The translations under genes and the position numbers were made by a program. Positions 1-9,110 of a DNA stretch of 64,000 nucleotides are shown piece after piece. The notes under the pieces were generated by a model that saw only the letters and a list, made by a program, of their open reading frames with translations, was not told the DNA's origin and did no database searches. Each line of letters opens with the position of its first letter. Within the stretch, counting starts at the first letter, position 1. The stretch covers positions 930,001-994,000 of the forward strand of contig NZ_CP064338.1 of the NCBI RefSeq assembly GCF_015476235.1, read 5' to 3'. Source of the stretch: Caldimonas thermodepolymerans. GTDB lineage: Bacteria > Pseudomonadota > Gammaproteobacteria > Burkholderiales > Burkholderiaceae_C.

Positions 1-713
1 AGTTTCCAGCGCTGCACGCTCTGGCTGCGGTTCCAGCCGCCGGCCAGCGTCAGCCCGCAGGCGACCGACAGGCGCGTGTCCGGCCGCAGGTGCGCGAGCA
101 GCGCCTGCATCAGCGCCGGGTTGCGGTAGGGCGTCTCGATCATCAGCTGGGTCTGCCCGGTGCGCCGCGCCAGCGCCTCCAGCTCGCGGATGCGCGCCGC
201 GCGGGCGCCGTCCTCGACCGGCAGGTAGCCCACGAAGGCGAAGCTCTGCCCGTTCATCCCGCTGGCCGCCAGCGCGAGCAGCAGCGAGGAGGGCCCCACG
301 AGCGGCACCACCGCGATGCCCAGCTCGTGGGCGCGCCGCACCACCTCCGCGCCGGGGTCGGCCACCGCCGGCATGCCCGCTTCCGACACCAGCCCGACGT
401 CCTGCCCCTGCACGGCCGGGGCCAGCAGCGCGTCCAGCACCTCGGGCGGGATCGTGCGGGTGCCCCCCTTGGGCGGGCGCGGCAGCTCGCGGATCGCCAG
501 CGTCTGCAGCGGCTGCTGCAGCGGCACGACCGCGTGCACGCGCTTGAGAAAGGCGCGTGCGGTCTTCGCGTTCTCGGCGATCCAGGCCGGCAGGCGCGCG
601 GCGGTCTCCAGCACCTGCTGCGGCAGCACCTCGGTCAGTGGCGGCGGGGACGCGTCGGCGCGCAGCGTCCCGAAGTCCAGCGGGACCGGCACCAGGTACA
701 GCCGCCCCGTCAT
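1..713 (-). CDS. SAM-dependent methyltransferase, RsmI/tetrapyrrole-methylase family (3' end outside window)
   Basis: The reading frame opens at an ATG at 713 and runs without a stop to the window edge, giving about 237 residues. It starts MTGRLYLVPVPLDFG and contains the family's VSEAGMPAVADPGAEVV stretch (SAM-site region), the VGPSSLLLALAASG loop and a FVGYLPVEDGARAARI segment, which resembles the FVGFLP region of RsmI. RsmI proper 2'-O-methylates C1402 of 16S rRNA; Burkholderiales carry this shorter paralogue beside maf, and its substrate is not established. The ATG overlaps the stop of maf by four bases, so the two are probably translationally coupled. The C-terminus lies outside the window. 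Confidence 0.8.
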   Translation of the reverse strand, partial: MTGRLYLVPVPLDFGTLRADASPPPLTEVLPQQVLETAARLPAWIAENAKTARAFLKRVHAVVPLQQPLQTLAIRELPRPPKGGTRTIPPEVLDALLAPAVQGQDVGLVSEAGMPAVADPGAEVVRRAHELGIAVVPLVGPSSLLLALAASGMNGQSFAFVGYLPVEDGARAARIRELEALARRTGQTQLMIETPYRNPALMQALLAHLRPDTRLSVACGLTLAGGWNRSQSVQRWK

Positions 714-1339
714 CGCGCGGCCGGGGCGGCGAGCGCGTCGATGCCCGCTTCGCGCAGCATCGCGCAGGTGCGGATCAGCGGCAGCCCGACCAGCGCGGTC
801 GGGTCGTCCGACTCGATCGCCTCGAGCAGCGCGACGCCCAGCCCTTCGGACTTGGCACTGCCCGCGCAGTCGTAGGGCTGCTCGGCGCGCAGGTAGTTCT
901 CGATCTCGGCGTCCGACAGCGCGCGAAAGCGCACCGTCACCGGTGCCAGCTGGACACGCTCGAAGCCGGTGGCCTGGCAGACCACCGCCACCGCGGTCTG
1001 GAACACCACCGCCTGGCCGCTCATCTCGCGCAGCTGGCGCACCGCGTTGTCGTGCGTGCCCGGCTTGCCGATCGGCCGGCCGGCGAGGTCGGCCACCTGG
1101 TCGGAGCCGATCACCACCGCATCGGGGTGCAGGGCCGCCACCGCGCGGGCCTTGGCCAGCGCAAGCCGCTGCGCCAGCGCCGCGGGCGCCTCGCCGTCGT
1201 CGGGGGTTTCGTCGACCTGCGGCGAGACCACGTCGAACGGCAGGCGCAGGCGCTCGAGCAGTTCGCGGCGGTAGCGCGAGGTCGAGCCGAGGATCAGGCG
1301 CCGCGGCGTCGCCGCGGCGGAAGCAGAGTGCAACACCAT
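710..1339 (-). CDS. maf: Maf/YceF-type nucleotide pyrophosphatase
   Basis: 209 residues. The Maf fold is shown by LILGSTSRYRRELLERL near the N-terminus (nucleotide-binding SxxR), the DETP motif, GSDQVADLAGRPIGKPG in the middle, and YDCAGSAKSEGLG. The position directly upstream of yceD-rpmF-plsX matches E. coli yceF, the Maf subfamily that hydrolyses 7-methyl-GTP and related modified nucleotides to monophosphates. It is divergent from yceD with only 57 bases between the two starts, so both promoters must lie in or near that gap. The subfamily assignment comes from synteny and resemblance, not from a tested activity. Confidence 0.88.
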   Translation of the reverse strand: MVLHSASAAATPRRLILGSTSRYRRELLERLRLPFDVVSPQVDETPDDGEAPAALAQRLALAKARAVAALHPDAVVIGSDQVADLAGRPIGKPGTHDNAVRQLREMSGQAVVFQTAVAVVCQATGFERVQLAPVTVRFRALSDAEIENYLRAEQPYDCAGSAKSEGLGVALLEAIESDDPTALVGLPLIRTCAMLREAGIDALAAPAAR

Positions 1340-1396
1340 GGCCGCGATTGTCTCGCACGGCCGCGGGGAAGGCGTCGCCCGCTACACTGCCCGGAC

Positions 1397-1975
1397 ATGA
1401 AAGCGAAGGAATTCAATCCGCTGCGGCTGGACGTGCAGGTGTTCGCCCGCGAGGGCGGCGCGCTGCAAGGTCAGTGGCCGCTGGAGGAACTGCCGCGGCT
1501 GGCCTCGTCGCAGCACGAGGAGGCCGCGCCTGCCGGCCGGCAGGTCGCCTGGTCGGCCGAGGGCGAGCGCGTCGAGCGGCTGGGGGCCGAGGCCCAGACC
1601 TGGCTGCACCTGAAGGCCCGAGCCACGGTGGCGCTCGAATGCCAGCGCTGCCTGCAGCCCGTGGAGGAAGCGCTCGAGGTCGAGCGCAGCTTCCGCTTCG
1701 TGCACGGCGAGGCCGAGGCCGAGGCGCAGGACAGCGACAGCGAGGAGGACGTGCTCGCGCTCACGCGCGCGCTGGACCTGCGCGAGCTGGTCGAGGACGA
1801 GCTGATCCTGGCGCTGCCGATCGTGCCACGCCACGACGCCTGCCCGGTGCCGCTGCCGATGGCGGCGGAGGATGACCCCGAGCCCGAGGCGCCTGCCGAA
1901 TCCGAGGCCCGGCCCGAACAGCCCAACCCGTTCGCGGTGCTGGCGCAGCTGAAGAAAGGCCGCTCGTCGTCCTGA
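1397..1975 (+). CDS. yceD: YceD/DUF177 family protein (23S rRNA accumulation protein)
   Basis: 192 residues from ATG 1397. An upstream in-frame extension exists but lies antisense to maf, so the ATG beginning MKAKEFNPLRLDVQVF is preferred. The protein has the DUF177 core, including LECQRCLQPVEEALEVERSF with its CxxC pair, and an acidic middle and tail rich in Glu and Asp, ending FAVLAQLKKGRSSS. YceD homologues influence 23S rRNA accumulation and are almost always found just before rpmF, as here. The role as a ribosome or rRNA maturation factor comes from that family knowledge. Confidence 0.88.
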   Translation: MKAKEFNPLRLDVQVFAREGGALQGQWPLEELPRLASSQHEEAAPAGRQVAWSAEGERVERLGAEAQTWLHLKARATVALECQRCLQPVEEALEVERSFRFVHGEAEAEAQDSDSEEDVLALTRALDLRELVEDELILALPIVPRHDACPVPLPMAAEDDPEPEAPAESEARPEQPNPFAVLAQLKKGRSSS

Positions 1976-2086
1976 GTCCTCGCCCCCGGGCCGGCAATGC
2001 CGGTCGTGACGAAGCGGGATGCGACTTTCGTCGCCGCCCCGCGCCGCACAGCAACCCCCGACTGGCCGGGCGCCCGCGCGCAATGC

Positions 2087-2092
2087 TAGAAT
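2087..2092 (+). promoter_or_regulatory. Candidate -10 element before rpmF
   Basis: TAGAAT differs from the sigma-70 consensus TATAAT at one position and lies 26 bases before the rpmF start, followed by CGCGGG. I see no good -35 hexamer at the usual distance, so this is a weak call. A very similar TAGAATCACGGG stretch precedes acpP at 6413, so the pattern recurs within this operon region. Confidence 0.35.
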
Positions 2093-2117
2093 CGCGGGTT
2101 TTCCCAAGGAGCGAGCC

Positions 2118-2300
2118 ATGGCCGTTCAACAGAACAAGAAGTCGCCGTCGAAGCGTGGTATGCACCGTGCCCACCAGCACCTGGTCAACCCGCCGACCGC
2201 GATTGAGCCCACCACCGGCGAAACCCACCTGCGTCATCACATCAGCCCGACCGGCTTCTACCGCGGTCGCAAGGTGCTGAAGACCAAGGCCGACGCCTGA
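2118..2300 (+). CDS. rpmF: 50S ribosomal protein L32
   Basis: 60 residues starting [19 protein letters not shown], the typical bL32 N-terminus, followed by the conserved [20 protein letters not shown] segment. The ATG at 2118 has an AAGGAG ribosome-binding site at 2106-2111. An in-frame upstream start is rejected because the leading residues do not resemble L32. The four-cysteine zinc site of some L32 proteins is absent, which is normal for this type. It sits in the widespread yceD-rpmF-plsX order, linking ribosome and membrane lipid synthesis. Confidence 0.97.
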   Translation: MAVQQNKKSPSKRGMHRAHQHLVNPPTAIEPTTGETHLRHHISPTGFYRGRKVLKTKADA

Positions 2301-2468
2301 CCGGTTCGTCCGTCGTGACGGCCGGGCGGCGCGCTGTCGCTGCCTCGCGATGCCGAGGAGGTTGCCGCGGTGCGGCCGCCTGCGCTGTCGTTGCCTGGCT
2401 GCGCCGGGCTGCCTTAAGCTGCGGCCCCGTCAGCGCCGGCAACGAGCGTCGGCCCTGCGTCACAAGCG

Positions 2469-3581
2469 ATGAATCTCTCTGCTGATCAGTCTGCGCGGGC
2501 GGCGTCGCGCGTCGTCCGCATCGCCGTCGATTGCATGGGTGGCGACCACGGTCCTTCCGTGACGCTGCCGGCCTGCCGGGCCTTCCTGGCCGCCCATCCC
2601 GAGGCGGAGCTGTTGCTCGTCGGTCGTCCCGAGGCCCTGGAGGCCGCGCGGGACTGGCCGCGCTGCACCATCGTGCCTGCCAGCGAGGTCGTCGAGATGG
2701 ACGACCCGGTCGAGATCGCCATGCGGCGCAAGAAGGATTCGTCCATGCGCGTGGCGATCAGCCAGGTCAAGCCGGGCGAGGACGGCACCGCTGCTGCCGA
2801 CGCCTGCGTCTCGGCCGGCAACACCGGCGCCCTGATGGCGGTGTCGCGCTACGTGCTCAAGACCCTGGACGGCATCGACCGCCCGGCGATCGCCACCGTG
2901 ATGCCGAACCAGAAGGACGGCTACACCACGGTGCTGGACCTCGGCGCCAACGTCGATTGCGAGCCGGAACACCTGCTGCAGTTCGCCCTGATGGGCAGCG
3001 CGCTGGTGTCGGCCGTGCAGGGCAAGTCCCAGCCCACGGTGGGCCTGCTCAACATCGGCGAAGAGGTCATCAAGGGCAACGACACCATCAAGAAGGCCGG
3101 CGAACTGCTGCGATCTGCGGCCAACCGCGGCCATCTGAACTTCTGCGGCAACGTCGAGGGCAACGACATCTTCACCGGCCGGGCCGACATCATCGTCTGC
3201 GACGGCTTCGTGGGGAACGTGGCGCTGAAGACCGCCGAGGGGCTGGCGGCGATGCTGTCCAGCTTCATCAAGCAGGAGTTCACCCGCAACATCTTCACCA
3301 AACTTGCGGCGATCGTTGCGCTTCCTGTCCTAAATCGCTTCAAAAACCGGGTTGACCACCGCCGCTACAACGGCGCCGCGCTGCTCGGCCTGCGCGGCCT
3401 GGTGTTCAAGAGCCACGGTTCGGCGGACGCGTTCGCGTTCGAGCAGGCCCTCAATCGGGCGTATGATGCGGCCCGAAACCGGTTGCTCGACCGGGTCCAT
3501 GACCGGATCGTCGAAACCCTGCAGGCCTTGCCCGCCGTGGCGCCTGCCGACTCCCAGATCCCGGTCGCCAAGACTGCATGA
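2469..3581 (+). CDS. plsX: Phosphate acyltransferase PlsX
   Basis: 370 residues. PlsX converts acyl-ACP and phosphate into acyl-phosphate, the donor for PlsY in phospholipid synthesis at the inner membrane surface. Visible signatures are [12 protein letters not shown] near residue 17, the [18 protein letters not shown] stretch, [36 protein letters not shown] and [13 protein letters not shown]. The length is close to E. coli PlsX (about 356). The last four bases overlap the fabH start in an ATGA arrangement, implying translational coupling. No strong ribosome-binding site is visible before the chosen ATG. Confidence 0.95.
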   Translation: MNLSADQSARAASRVVRIAVDCMGGDHGPSVTLPACRAFLAAHPEAELLLVGRPEALEAARDWPRCTIVPASEVVEMDDPVEIAMRRKKDSSMRVAISQVKPGEDGTAAADACVSAGNTGALMAVSRYVLKTLDGIDRPAIATVMPNQKDGYTTVLDLGANVDCEPEHLLQFALMGSALVSAVQGKSQPTVGLLNIGEEVIKGNDTIKKAGELLRSAANRGHLNFCGNVEGNDIFTGRADIIVCDGFVGNVALKTAEGLAAMLSSFIKQEFTRNIFTKLAAIVALPVLNRFKNRVDHRRYNGAALLGLRGLVFKSHGSADAFAFEQALNRAYDAARNRLLDRVHDRIVETLQALPAVAPADSQIPVAKTA

Positions 3582-4567
3582 CCGATTTCACGCCCAGATA
3601 TTCCCGCATCACCGGGACCGGCAGCTACCTGCCCCCCCGGCGCGTGACCAACGCCGAATTCGCTGCCGAACTGGCCCAGCGCGGGATCGAGACGTCCGAC
3701 GCCTGGATCGTCGAGCGCACCGGCATCCGGGCGCGCCACTTCGCCGATGCGCACGTCACGTCCAGCGACCTGGCGTTGCAGGCCGCGCGCCATGCGCTGG
3801 AGGCGGCAGGCCGCCGCGCCGACGAGATCGACCTGATCATCGTTGCGACGTCCACCCCCGACATGGTGTTCCCGTCGACCGCCTGCCTGCTGCAGCAGAA
3901 GCTGGGCGTGCACGGCTGTCCGGCGTTCGACGTGCAGGCGGTGTGCTCGGGCTTCGTCTACGCGCTGACGGTCGCCGACGCGATGATCCGCACCGGGGCG
4001 GCCAGCAAGGCCCTGGTGGTCGGCGCCGAAGTGTTCTCCCGCATCCTGGATTTCAATGACCGCACCACCTGCGTGCTGTTCGGCGACGGGGCCGGCGCGG
4101 TCCTGCTGGAAGCCAGCGACACCCCCGGCATCCTGGCCACCGAGCTGCATGCCGACGGCCGCCATGTCGGCATCCTGTGCACCCCGGGCAACGTGTCCGG
4201 CGGCAAGGTGCTGGGCGATCCGCTGCTCAAGATGGACGGCCAGGCCGTGTTCAAGCTTGCGGTGCGCGTGCTCGAGGAAGCCGCCCGTGCGGTGCTCGCC
4301 AAGGCCGGCCGCAGCGACGCCGACATCGACTGGCTGATCCCCCACCAGGCCAACATCCGCATCATGCAGGGCACCGCGAAGAAGCTGCACCTGCCGCTGG
4401 AGAAGCTGGTGGTGACGGTGGACGAGCACGGCAACACCTCGGCCGCCTCGATCCCGCTGGCGCTCGACCAGGCCGTGCGCAGCGGCCGCATCCAGCGCGG
4501 CGACACCCTGATGCTCGAAGGCGTGGGCGGCGGCTTCACCTGGGGCGCCGTGCTGCTCGACTGGTGA
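3578..4567 (+). CDS. fabH: Beta-ketoacyl-ACP synthase III
   Basis: 329 residues. FabH starts fatty-acid chains by condensing acetyl-CoA with malonyl-ACP. The catalytic triad is visible: Cys123 in [12 protein letters not shown], His256 in [11 protein letters not shown] and Asn286 in [14 protein letters not shown]. The C-terminal [15 protein letters not shown] is typical. It overlaps plsX by four bases and is followed by fabD after 66 bases. Confidence 0.96.
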   Translation: MTDFTPRYSRITGTGSYLPPRRVTNAEFAAELAQRGIETSDAWIVERTGIRARHFADAHVTSSDLALQAARHALEAAGRRADEIDLIIVATSTPDMVFPSTACLLQQKLGVHGCPAFDVQAVCSGFVYALTVADAMIRTGAASKALVVGAEVFSRILDFNDRTTCVLFGDGAGAVLLEASDTPGILATELHADGRHVGILCTPGNVSGGKVLGDPLLKMDGQAVFKLAVRVLEEAARAVLAKAGRSDADIDWLIPHQANIRIMQGTAKKLHLPLEKLVVTVDEHGNTSAASIPLALDQAVRSGRIQRGDTLMLEGVGGGFTWGAVLLDW

Positions 4568-4633
4568 ACGCGGTGGCAGCCGCCCGCGCAGCGCCCTGAC
4601 TCCGATTTCCCATCCTCAGATCCGAAACCCGAG

Positions 4634-5572
4634 ATGAGTGCATTCGCGTTCGTGTTCCCCGGCCAGGGGTCCCAGTCGGTCGGCATGCTCGATGCCTGGG
4701 GCGACCATCCGGTCGTGCGCCAGACCCTGCAGGAGGCCTCCGAGGCGTTGGGGCAGGACGTCGCCCGCCTGATCGCCGAAGGTCCGAAGGAAGAGCTGGA
4801 CCTGACCACCAACACCCAGCCGGTGATGCTGGCCGCGGGCGTGGCCTGCTACCGTGCCTGGCTGGCGGAGACCGGCCGTGAGCCCGCGGTCGTGGCCGGC
4901 CATTCGCTCGGCGAGTACACCGCGCTGGTCGCCGCCGGCGCGCTGCGGTTCGCCGACGCGCTGCCGCTGGTGCGCTTCCGCGCCCAGGCGATGCAGGAAG
5001 CCGTGCCCGTGGGCGCCGGCGGCATGGCCGCGATCCTGGGCCTGGACGCCGCCGAGGTGCGTGCCGGCTGCGAGGAGGCCGCCGCCGCGGCCGGCGAGCC
5101 GGTGGAAGCCGTGAACTTCAACGATCCCAAGCAGACCGTGATCGCCGGCACCAAGGCCGCGGTCGAGAAGGCCTGCGAGGTGCTGAAGGCGCGCGGCGCC
5201 AAGCGCGCGCTGCCGCTGCCGGTGTCGGCGCCGTTCCACTCCAGCCTGATGAAGCCGGCCGCCGAGCGGCTGCGCGAGCGCCTGGCCATGACCGCCTTCG
5301 AGGCACCGCGCCTCCCGGTCGTCAACAACATCGACGTCAAGGTCGAGACCGATCCTGCGGCGATCCGCGACGCCCTGTACCGCCAGGCCTTCGGCCCGGT
5401 GCGCTGGGTCGAGACCGTGCAGGTGCTCAAGGCGCGCGGTGTCACGACGGTGGTCGAGTGCGGGCCGGGCAAGGTGCTGGCCGGCATGGTCAAGCGCATC
5501 GACGGCGAGCTGCAGGTCGGCAACGTGTTCGATCCGGCCTCGCTGGCCGAGGTGAAGGGGCTGCTGCAATGA
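4634..5572 (+). CDS. fabD: Malonyl-CoA:ACP transacylase
   Basis: 312 residues. FabD moves malonyl groups from CoA to acyl carrier protein. The N-terminal FVFPGQGSQSVGM motif, the nucleophile elbow GHSLGEYTAL with Ser91, and the second catalytic residue His202 in VSAPFHSSLMKPA are all present. The length matches the family (about 310). The stop overlaps the fabG start by four bases. Confidence 0.96.
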   Translation: MSAFAFVFPGQGSQSVGMLDAWGDHPVVRQTLQEASEALGQDVARLIAEGPKEELDLTTNTQPVMLAAGVACYRAWLAETGREPAVVAGHSLGEYTALVAAGALRFADALPLVRFRAQAMQEAVPVGAGGMAAILGLDAAEVRAGCEEAAAAAGEPVEAVNFNDPKQTVIAGTKAAVEKACEVLKARGAKRALPLPVSAPFHSSLMKPAAERLRERLAMTAFEAPRLPVVNNIDVKVETDPAAIRDALYRQAFGPVRWVETVQVLKARGVTTVVECGPGKVLAGMVKRIDGELQVGNVFDPASLAEVKGLLQ

Positions 5573-6318
5573 ACGAGATGCAATTCGAGGGACAGGTCGC
5601 GCTGGTCACCGGCGCGAGTCGCGGCATCGGCCGTGCCATCGCGCTTGAACTGGCGCGCAAGGGGCTGAAGGTCGTCGGCACCGCCACCACCGAGGCGGGC
5701 GCGCAGGCCATCAGCGAGGCGCTGGCCGCCCATCCGGGCTGCAAGGGGGCCTGCCTGAACGTCAACGACGCCGCCGGCGTCGAGGCGCTGGTCGAGGCGA
5801 TCGGCAAGGAGCACGGCGCGCTGCACGTGCTGGTCAACAATGCCGGCATCACGCGCGACACGCTGTCCATGCGCATGAAGGACGAGGACTGGGACGCGGT
5901 GCTCGACACCAACCTGAAGGCCGTGTTCCGCCTCAGCCGCGCCGTGATCCGCCTGATGATGAAGCAGCGCTACGGCCGCATCGTCAACATCACCTCGGTC
6001 GTCGGTGCCAGCGGCAACCCGGGCCAGGCCAACTACGCGGCGGCCAAGGCCGGCGTGGCCGGCATGACCCGCGCGCTGGCGCGCGAGCTGGGCAGCCGCG
6101 GCATCACCGTCAACTGCGTGGCGCCCGGCTTCATCGAGACCGACATGACCAAGGCGCTGTCGCAGCAGCAGACCGACGCCCTGATGGCGCAGATCCCGCT
6201 CGGCCGCCTGGGCCGCCCGGAAGACATCGCGCACGCCGTGGCCTACCTGGCCTCGCCGCAGGCCGGCTATGTCACCGGCGTCGAGCTGCACGTCAACGGC
6301 GGCATGTACATGAATTGA
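5569..6318 (+). CDS. fabG: 3-oxoacyl-ACP reductase
   Basis: 249 residues from the ATG overlapping the fabD stop; a second ATG three codons on is a possible alternative. It is a short-chain dehydrogenase with the Rossmann motif TGASRGIGRAIA, the NNAGITRD segment, and the catalytic Ser143 (NITSVVGASG), Tyr156 and Lys160 (NYAAAKAG). It ends with GVELHVNGGMYMN, typical of FabG. It performs the first reduction of each elongation cycle using NADPH. Confidence 0.96.
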   Translation: MNEMQFEGQVALVTGASRGIGRAIALELARKGLKVVGTATTEAGAQAISEALAAHPGCKGACLNVNDAAGVEALVEAIGKEHGALHVLVNNAGITRDTLSMRMKDEDWDAVLDTNLKAVFRLSRAVIRLMMKQRYGRIVNITSVVGASGNPGQANYAAAKAGVAGMTRALARELGSRGITVNCVAPGFIETDMTKALSQQQTDALMAQIPLGRLGRPEDIAHAVAYLASPQAGYVTGVELHVNGGMYMN

Positions 6319-6412
6319 TTCCCGAGGCCGCGATTTGCGCGGCATCGGCCGGTTGGTGCCCGTTCCGGAATGCCGGCAGGTGGGGGTTTAGAAGTTCGCT
6401 CCCCATCGGTCG

Positions 6413-6418
6413 TAGAAT
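6413..6418 (+). promoter_or_regulatory. Candidate -10 element before acpP
   Basis: TAGAAT lies in the 136-base gap between fabG and acpP, 37 bases before the acpP ribosome-binding site region. The gap and the high demand for acyl carrier protein make a private promoter likely, but the -35 region is not convincing. The sequence after the hexamer (CACGGG) resembles that at the rpmF candidate. Confidence 0.4.
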
Positions 6419-6454
6419 CACGGGCTGTTTTCTGAAACCCCTCCTGGAGGAGTC

Positions 6455-6694
6455 ATGAGCGATATCGAAGCACGCGTCAAGAAGATCATTGCCGAGCAAC
6501 TCGGCGTGGCCGAGTCGGAAGTCACCAACGAGAAGGCTTTCGTGGCCGATCTGGGCGCTGACTCGCTCGACACCGTCGAACTCGTGATGGCGCTGGAAGA
6601 TGAATTCGGCATCGAAATTCCCGACGAGGAAGCCGAAAAGATCACCACCGTCCAGCTCGCCATCGACTACGCCCTGAAGCACCAGAAGGCCTGA
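6455..6694 (+). CDS. acpP: Acyl carrier protein
   Basis: 79 residues. The phosphopantetheine attachment site is Ser37 in the [20 protein letters not shown] motif. The protein is strongly acidic, as expected for ACP, and starts [19 protein letters not shown] strong ribosome-binding site, GGAGGAG, lies just before the ATG. It carries growing acyl chains for FabH, FabD, FabG and FabF encoded around it, and is activated by AcpS, encoded at 19444. Confidence 0.98.
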   Translation: MSDIEARVKKIIAEQLGVAESEVTNEKAFVADLGADSLDTVELVMALEDEFGIEIPDEEAEKITTVQLAIDYALKHQKA

Positions 6695-6737
6695 TCGGCT
6701 TTCCTGGTTTCTCCCCGCTCCCTTTTCATCCCTTCGC

Positions 6738-7982
6738 ATGAGCCGTCGTCGTGTCGTCGTGACCGGCCTGGGACTCGTCACCCCTGTGGGCAACACGGTG
6801 GCGGAGTCCTGGTCGAACCTGCTTGCCGGCAAGTCCGGCATCGACCACATCACCAAGTTCGATGCATCGAACCTGGCCTGCCGCTTCGCCGGCGAGGTCA
6901 AGGGCTTCAACATCGAGGAGTACATCCCCGCCAAGGAAGCCCGGCACATGGACACCTTCATCCATTACGGGCTGGCGGCGTCCATCCAGGCGATCCGCGA
7001 CGCGGGCCTGCCGACCGGTGACGCGCTGAGCGAGGAGATGGCCGAGCGCATCGGCTGCCTGGTGGGCTCCGGGATCGGTGGCCTGCCGCTGATCGAGGAG
7101 ACGCATGCCGAACTGATGCAGCGCGGTCCGCGCCGCATCTCGCCCTTCTTCGTGCCGGCATCGATCATCAACATGATCTCCGGCCACGTGTCCATCATGT
7201 ACGGCTTCAAGGGGCCGAACCTCGCGATCGTGACGGCCTGCACGACGGGCCTGCATGCGATCGGCGAGGCGGGTCGCCTGATCGAATACGGCGACGCCGA
7301 CGTGATGATCGCGGGCGGGGCCGAATCCACCGTCTCGCCGCTGGGCATCGGCGGCTTTGCCGCGGCCCGCGCGCTGTCGACGCGCAACGACGATCCCAAG
7401 ACGGCCTCGCGCCCCTGGGACAAGGACCGCGACGGCTTCGTGCTCGGCGAGGGCGCCGGCGTGGTGGTCCTCGAGGAATACGAGCACGCGAAGAAGCGTG
7501 GCGCGAAGATCTACGCGGAGCTGGCCGGCTTCGGCATGAGCGCCGACGCCTACCACATGACCGCCCCCAACGTCGACGGCCCGCGCCGCTCGATGCAGGC
7601 GGCGCTGCGCAACGCCGGGGTCCATCCCGACCAGGTGCAGTACCTGAACGCACACGGCACGTCCACGCCGCTGGGCGACGTCAACGAGACCAACGCCATC
7701 AAGCTGGCCTTCGGCGACCATGCCCGCAAGCTGACCGTCAACTCGACCAAGTCCATGACCGGCCACCTGCTCGGCGGCGCGGGCGGCATCGAGTCGGTGT
7801 TCACGGTGCTGGCGGTGTATCACCAGGTCTCGCCGCCCACCATCAACATCTTCAACCAGGATCCGGAGTGCGATCTCGACTACTGCGCCAACACGGCGCG
7901 CGAGATGCGCATCGACGTGGCCCTGAAGAACAACTTCGGCTTCGGCGGCACGAACGGCTCGCTGGTCTTCAAGCGGGTCTGA
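6738..7982 (+). CDS. fabF: Beta-ketoacyl-ACP synthase II
   Basis: 414 residues. FabF elongates acyl-ACP chains with malonyl-ACP. The Cys-His-His triad is visible: Cys168 in [13 protein letters not shown], His306 in [11 protein letters not shown] and His343 in [13 protein letters not shown]. The C-terminal [17 protein letters not shown] is characteristic. It follows acpP after 43 bases. No clear Shine-Dalgarno sequence precedes the ATG. Confidence 0.96.
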   Translation: MSRRRVVVTGLGLVTPVGNTVAESWSNLLAGKSGIDHITKFDASNLACRFAGEVKGFNIEEYIPAKEARHMDTFIHYGLAASIQAIRDAGLPTGDALSEEMAERIGCLVGSGIGGLPLIEETHAELMQRGPRRISPFFVPASIINMISGHVSIMYGFKGPNLAIVTACTTGLHAIGEAGRLIEYGDADVMIAGGAESTVSPLGIGGFAAARALSTRNDDPKTASRPWDKDRDGFVLGEGAGVVVLEEYEHAKKRGAKIYAELAGFGMSADAYHMTAPNVDGPRRSMQAALRNAGVHPDQVQYLNAHGTSTPLGDVNETNAIKLAFGDHARKLTVNSTKSMTGHLLGGAGGIESVFTVLAVYHQVSPPTINIFNQDPECDLDYCANTAREMRIDVALKNNFGFGGTNGSLVFKRV

Positions 7983-8004
7983 TCCTTCCTTCTTCCGGCG
8001 CCGC

Positions 8005-8493
8005 ATGCGCACGGCCCCCGCTCTGCAGGTGACCGTCGCTCGCTACGGCCTCTGGCGCGGCGCGCTGCTGGGGCTGGCGGTGGCTGCGACCGCCGCGGTC
8101 GCCCTGTGGTGGGCCACGGCCGGCGTGCCGGCCGCCGCCGGCGCGTCCGTGCTGCTGGGCACGCTGCTGTTGTCCGGCTGGCTGCTGCGCGCCGAATGGC
8201 GCCGCCCGCCCTGCGTGCTGCGCTGGGACGGCCAGTGCTGGCACTGGGGGACGCCCGGCGCCCCGGCCGCCCGGCACGGCAGCGGCCGCGTCGTGGTGAC
8301 GCTGGACCTGGGATCCTGGATGCTGCTGCGGCTGGTCCCCGACGGGGCTGACCGCCGCCGGCGCGCCCGCGCTGCCTGGCTGCCGGTACAGGCCCGGGGC
8401 CTGGAGCCTCACTGGCACGCCCTGCGCTGTGCGGTATATTCGCCCACGCCCGCGGCCACCTCGGCCGGCCCCGCAACTTCCCCCCACGCATGA
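8005..8493 (+). CDS. Small membrane protein, YgfX-like, between fabF and rpoE
   Basis: 162 residues, with two hydrophobic helices near residues 15-60 and then a soluble part. Eleven tryptophans are present, including the pattern VLRWDGQCWHWG and SWMLLRLVPDG. The two-helix plus tryptophan-rich strand layout resembles the YgfX/DUF1434 family of inner-membrane proteins, but I cannot confirm that by alignment. It starts 22 bases after fabF, and its stop overlaps the rpoE start by four bases (ATGA), so rpoE translation is probably coupled to it. Function is not established. Confidence 0.6.
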   Translation: MRTAPALQVTVARYGLWRGALLGLAVAATAAVALWWATAGVPAAAGASVLLGTLLLSGWLLRAEWRRPPCVLRWDGQCWHWGTPGAPAARHGSGRVVVTLDLGSWMLLRLVPDGADRRRRARAAWLPVQARGLEPHWHALRCAVYSPTPAATSAGPATSPHA

Positions 8494-9095
8494 GCGCTGA
8501 CGCCGATGCCCTGCTGATTGAGCGCGTCAAGCGCGGTGACCAGAAAGCCTTCGAGCTGCTGGTGATCAAGTATCAGCGCAAGATCGAGCGTCTGATTGCC
8601 CGCATGGTGCGTGACACCGACCTGATCCAGGACATCGCCCAGGAGACCTTCCTGCGCGCGTACCGGGCCTTGCCGCAGTTCCGGGGGGACAGCGCCTTCT
8701 ACACCTGGCTGTACCGGATCGCCGTCAACACGGCCAAGAAAGCCCTGGTCGAGCTCAAGCGCGACCCGCTCGTGACGGAATCCGCACGTTCTGCCGGCGG
8801 CGACGAGGAGGAAACTTCCCGGGTGGAGCGCGAACTAAGCGATGGTGAAACGCCGGAGGCGGTGATGGCCAGCAAGGAGATCGCGGCCACCGTCAACGCG
8901 GCGATCGAAGCCCTGTCGGAGGACCTCCGCCAGGCCATCACGCTGCGCGAGATCGAAGGCCTGAGCTACGAAGAGATCGCGGAAGTGATGAATTGCCCGA
9001 TCGGCACGGTGCGCTCGCGCATCTTCCGCGCGCGGGAAGCCATTGCCGAGCGGCTGCGTCCCCTGCTGGACACGCCGGACGGCAAGCGTTGGTGA
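8490..9095 (+). CDS. rpoE: RNA polymerase sigma factor RpoE (ECF sigma-E)
   Basis: 201 residues. Region 2 is seen in FELLVIKYQRKIERLIARMV and DIAQETFLRAYRALPQFRGDSAFYTWLYRIAVN (split here), and region 4 in LREIEGLSYEEIAEVMNCPIGTVRSRIFRAREAI. This is the envelope-stress sigma factor (AlgU/RpoE type). Its order with an anti-sigma factor (rseA), a periplasmic regulator (rseB) and a protease (mucD) is the standard module. It starts within the end of the upstream membrane-protein gene. Confidence 0.96.
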   Translation: MSADADALLIERVKRGDQKAFELLVIKYQRKIERLIARMVRDTDLIQDIAQETFLRAYRALPQFRGDSAFYTWLYRIAVNTAKKALVELKRDPLVTESARSAGGDEEETSRVERELSDGETPEAVMASKEIAATVNAAIEALSEDLRQAITLREIEGLSYEEIAEVMNCPIGTVRSRIFRAREAIAERLRPLLDTPDGKRW

Positions 9096-9110
9096 CTTGA
9101 GGAGTTGGTG

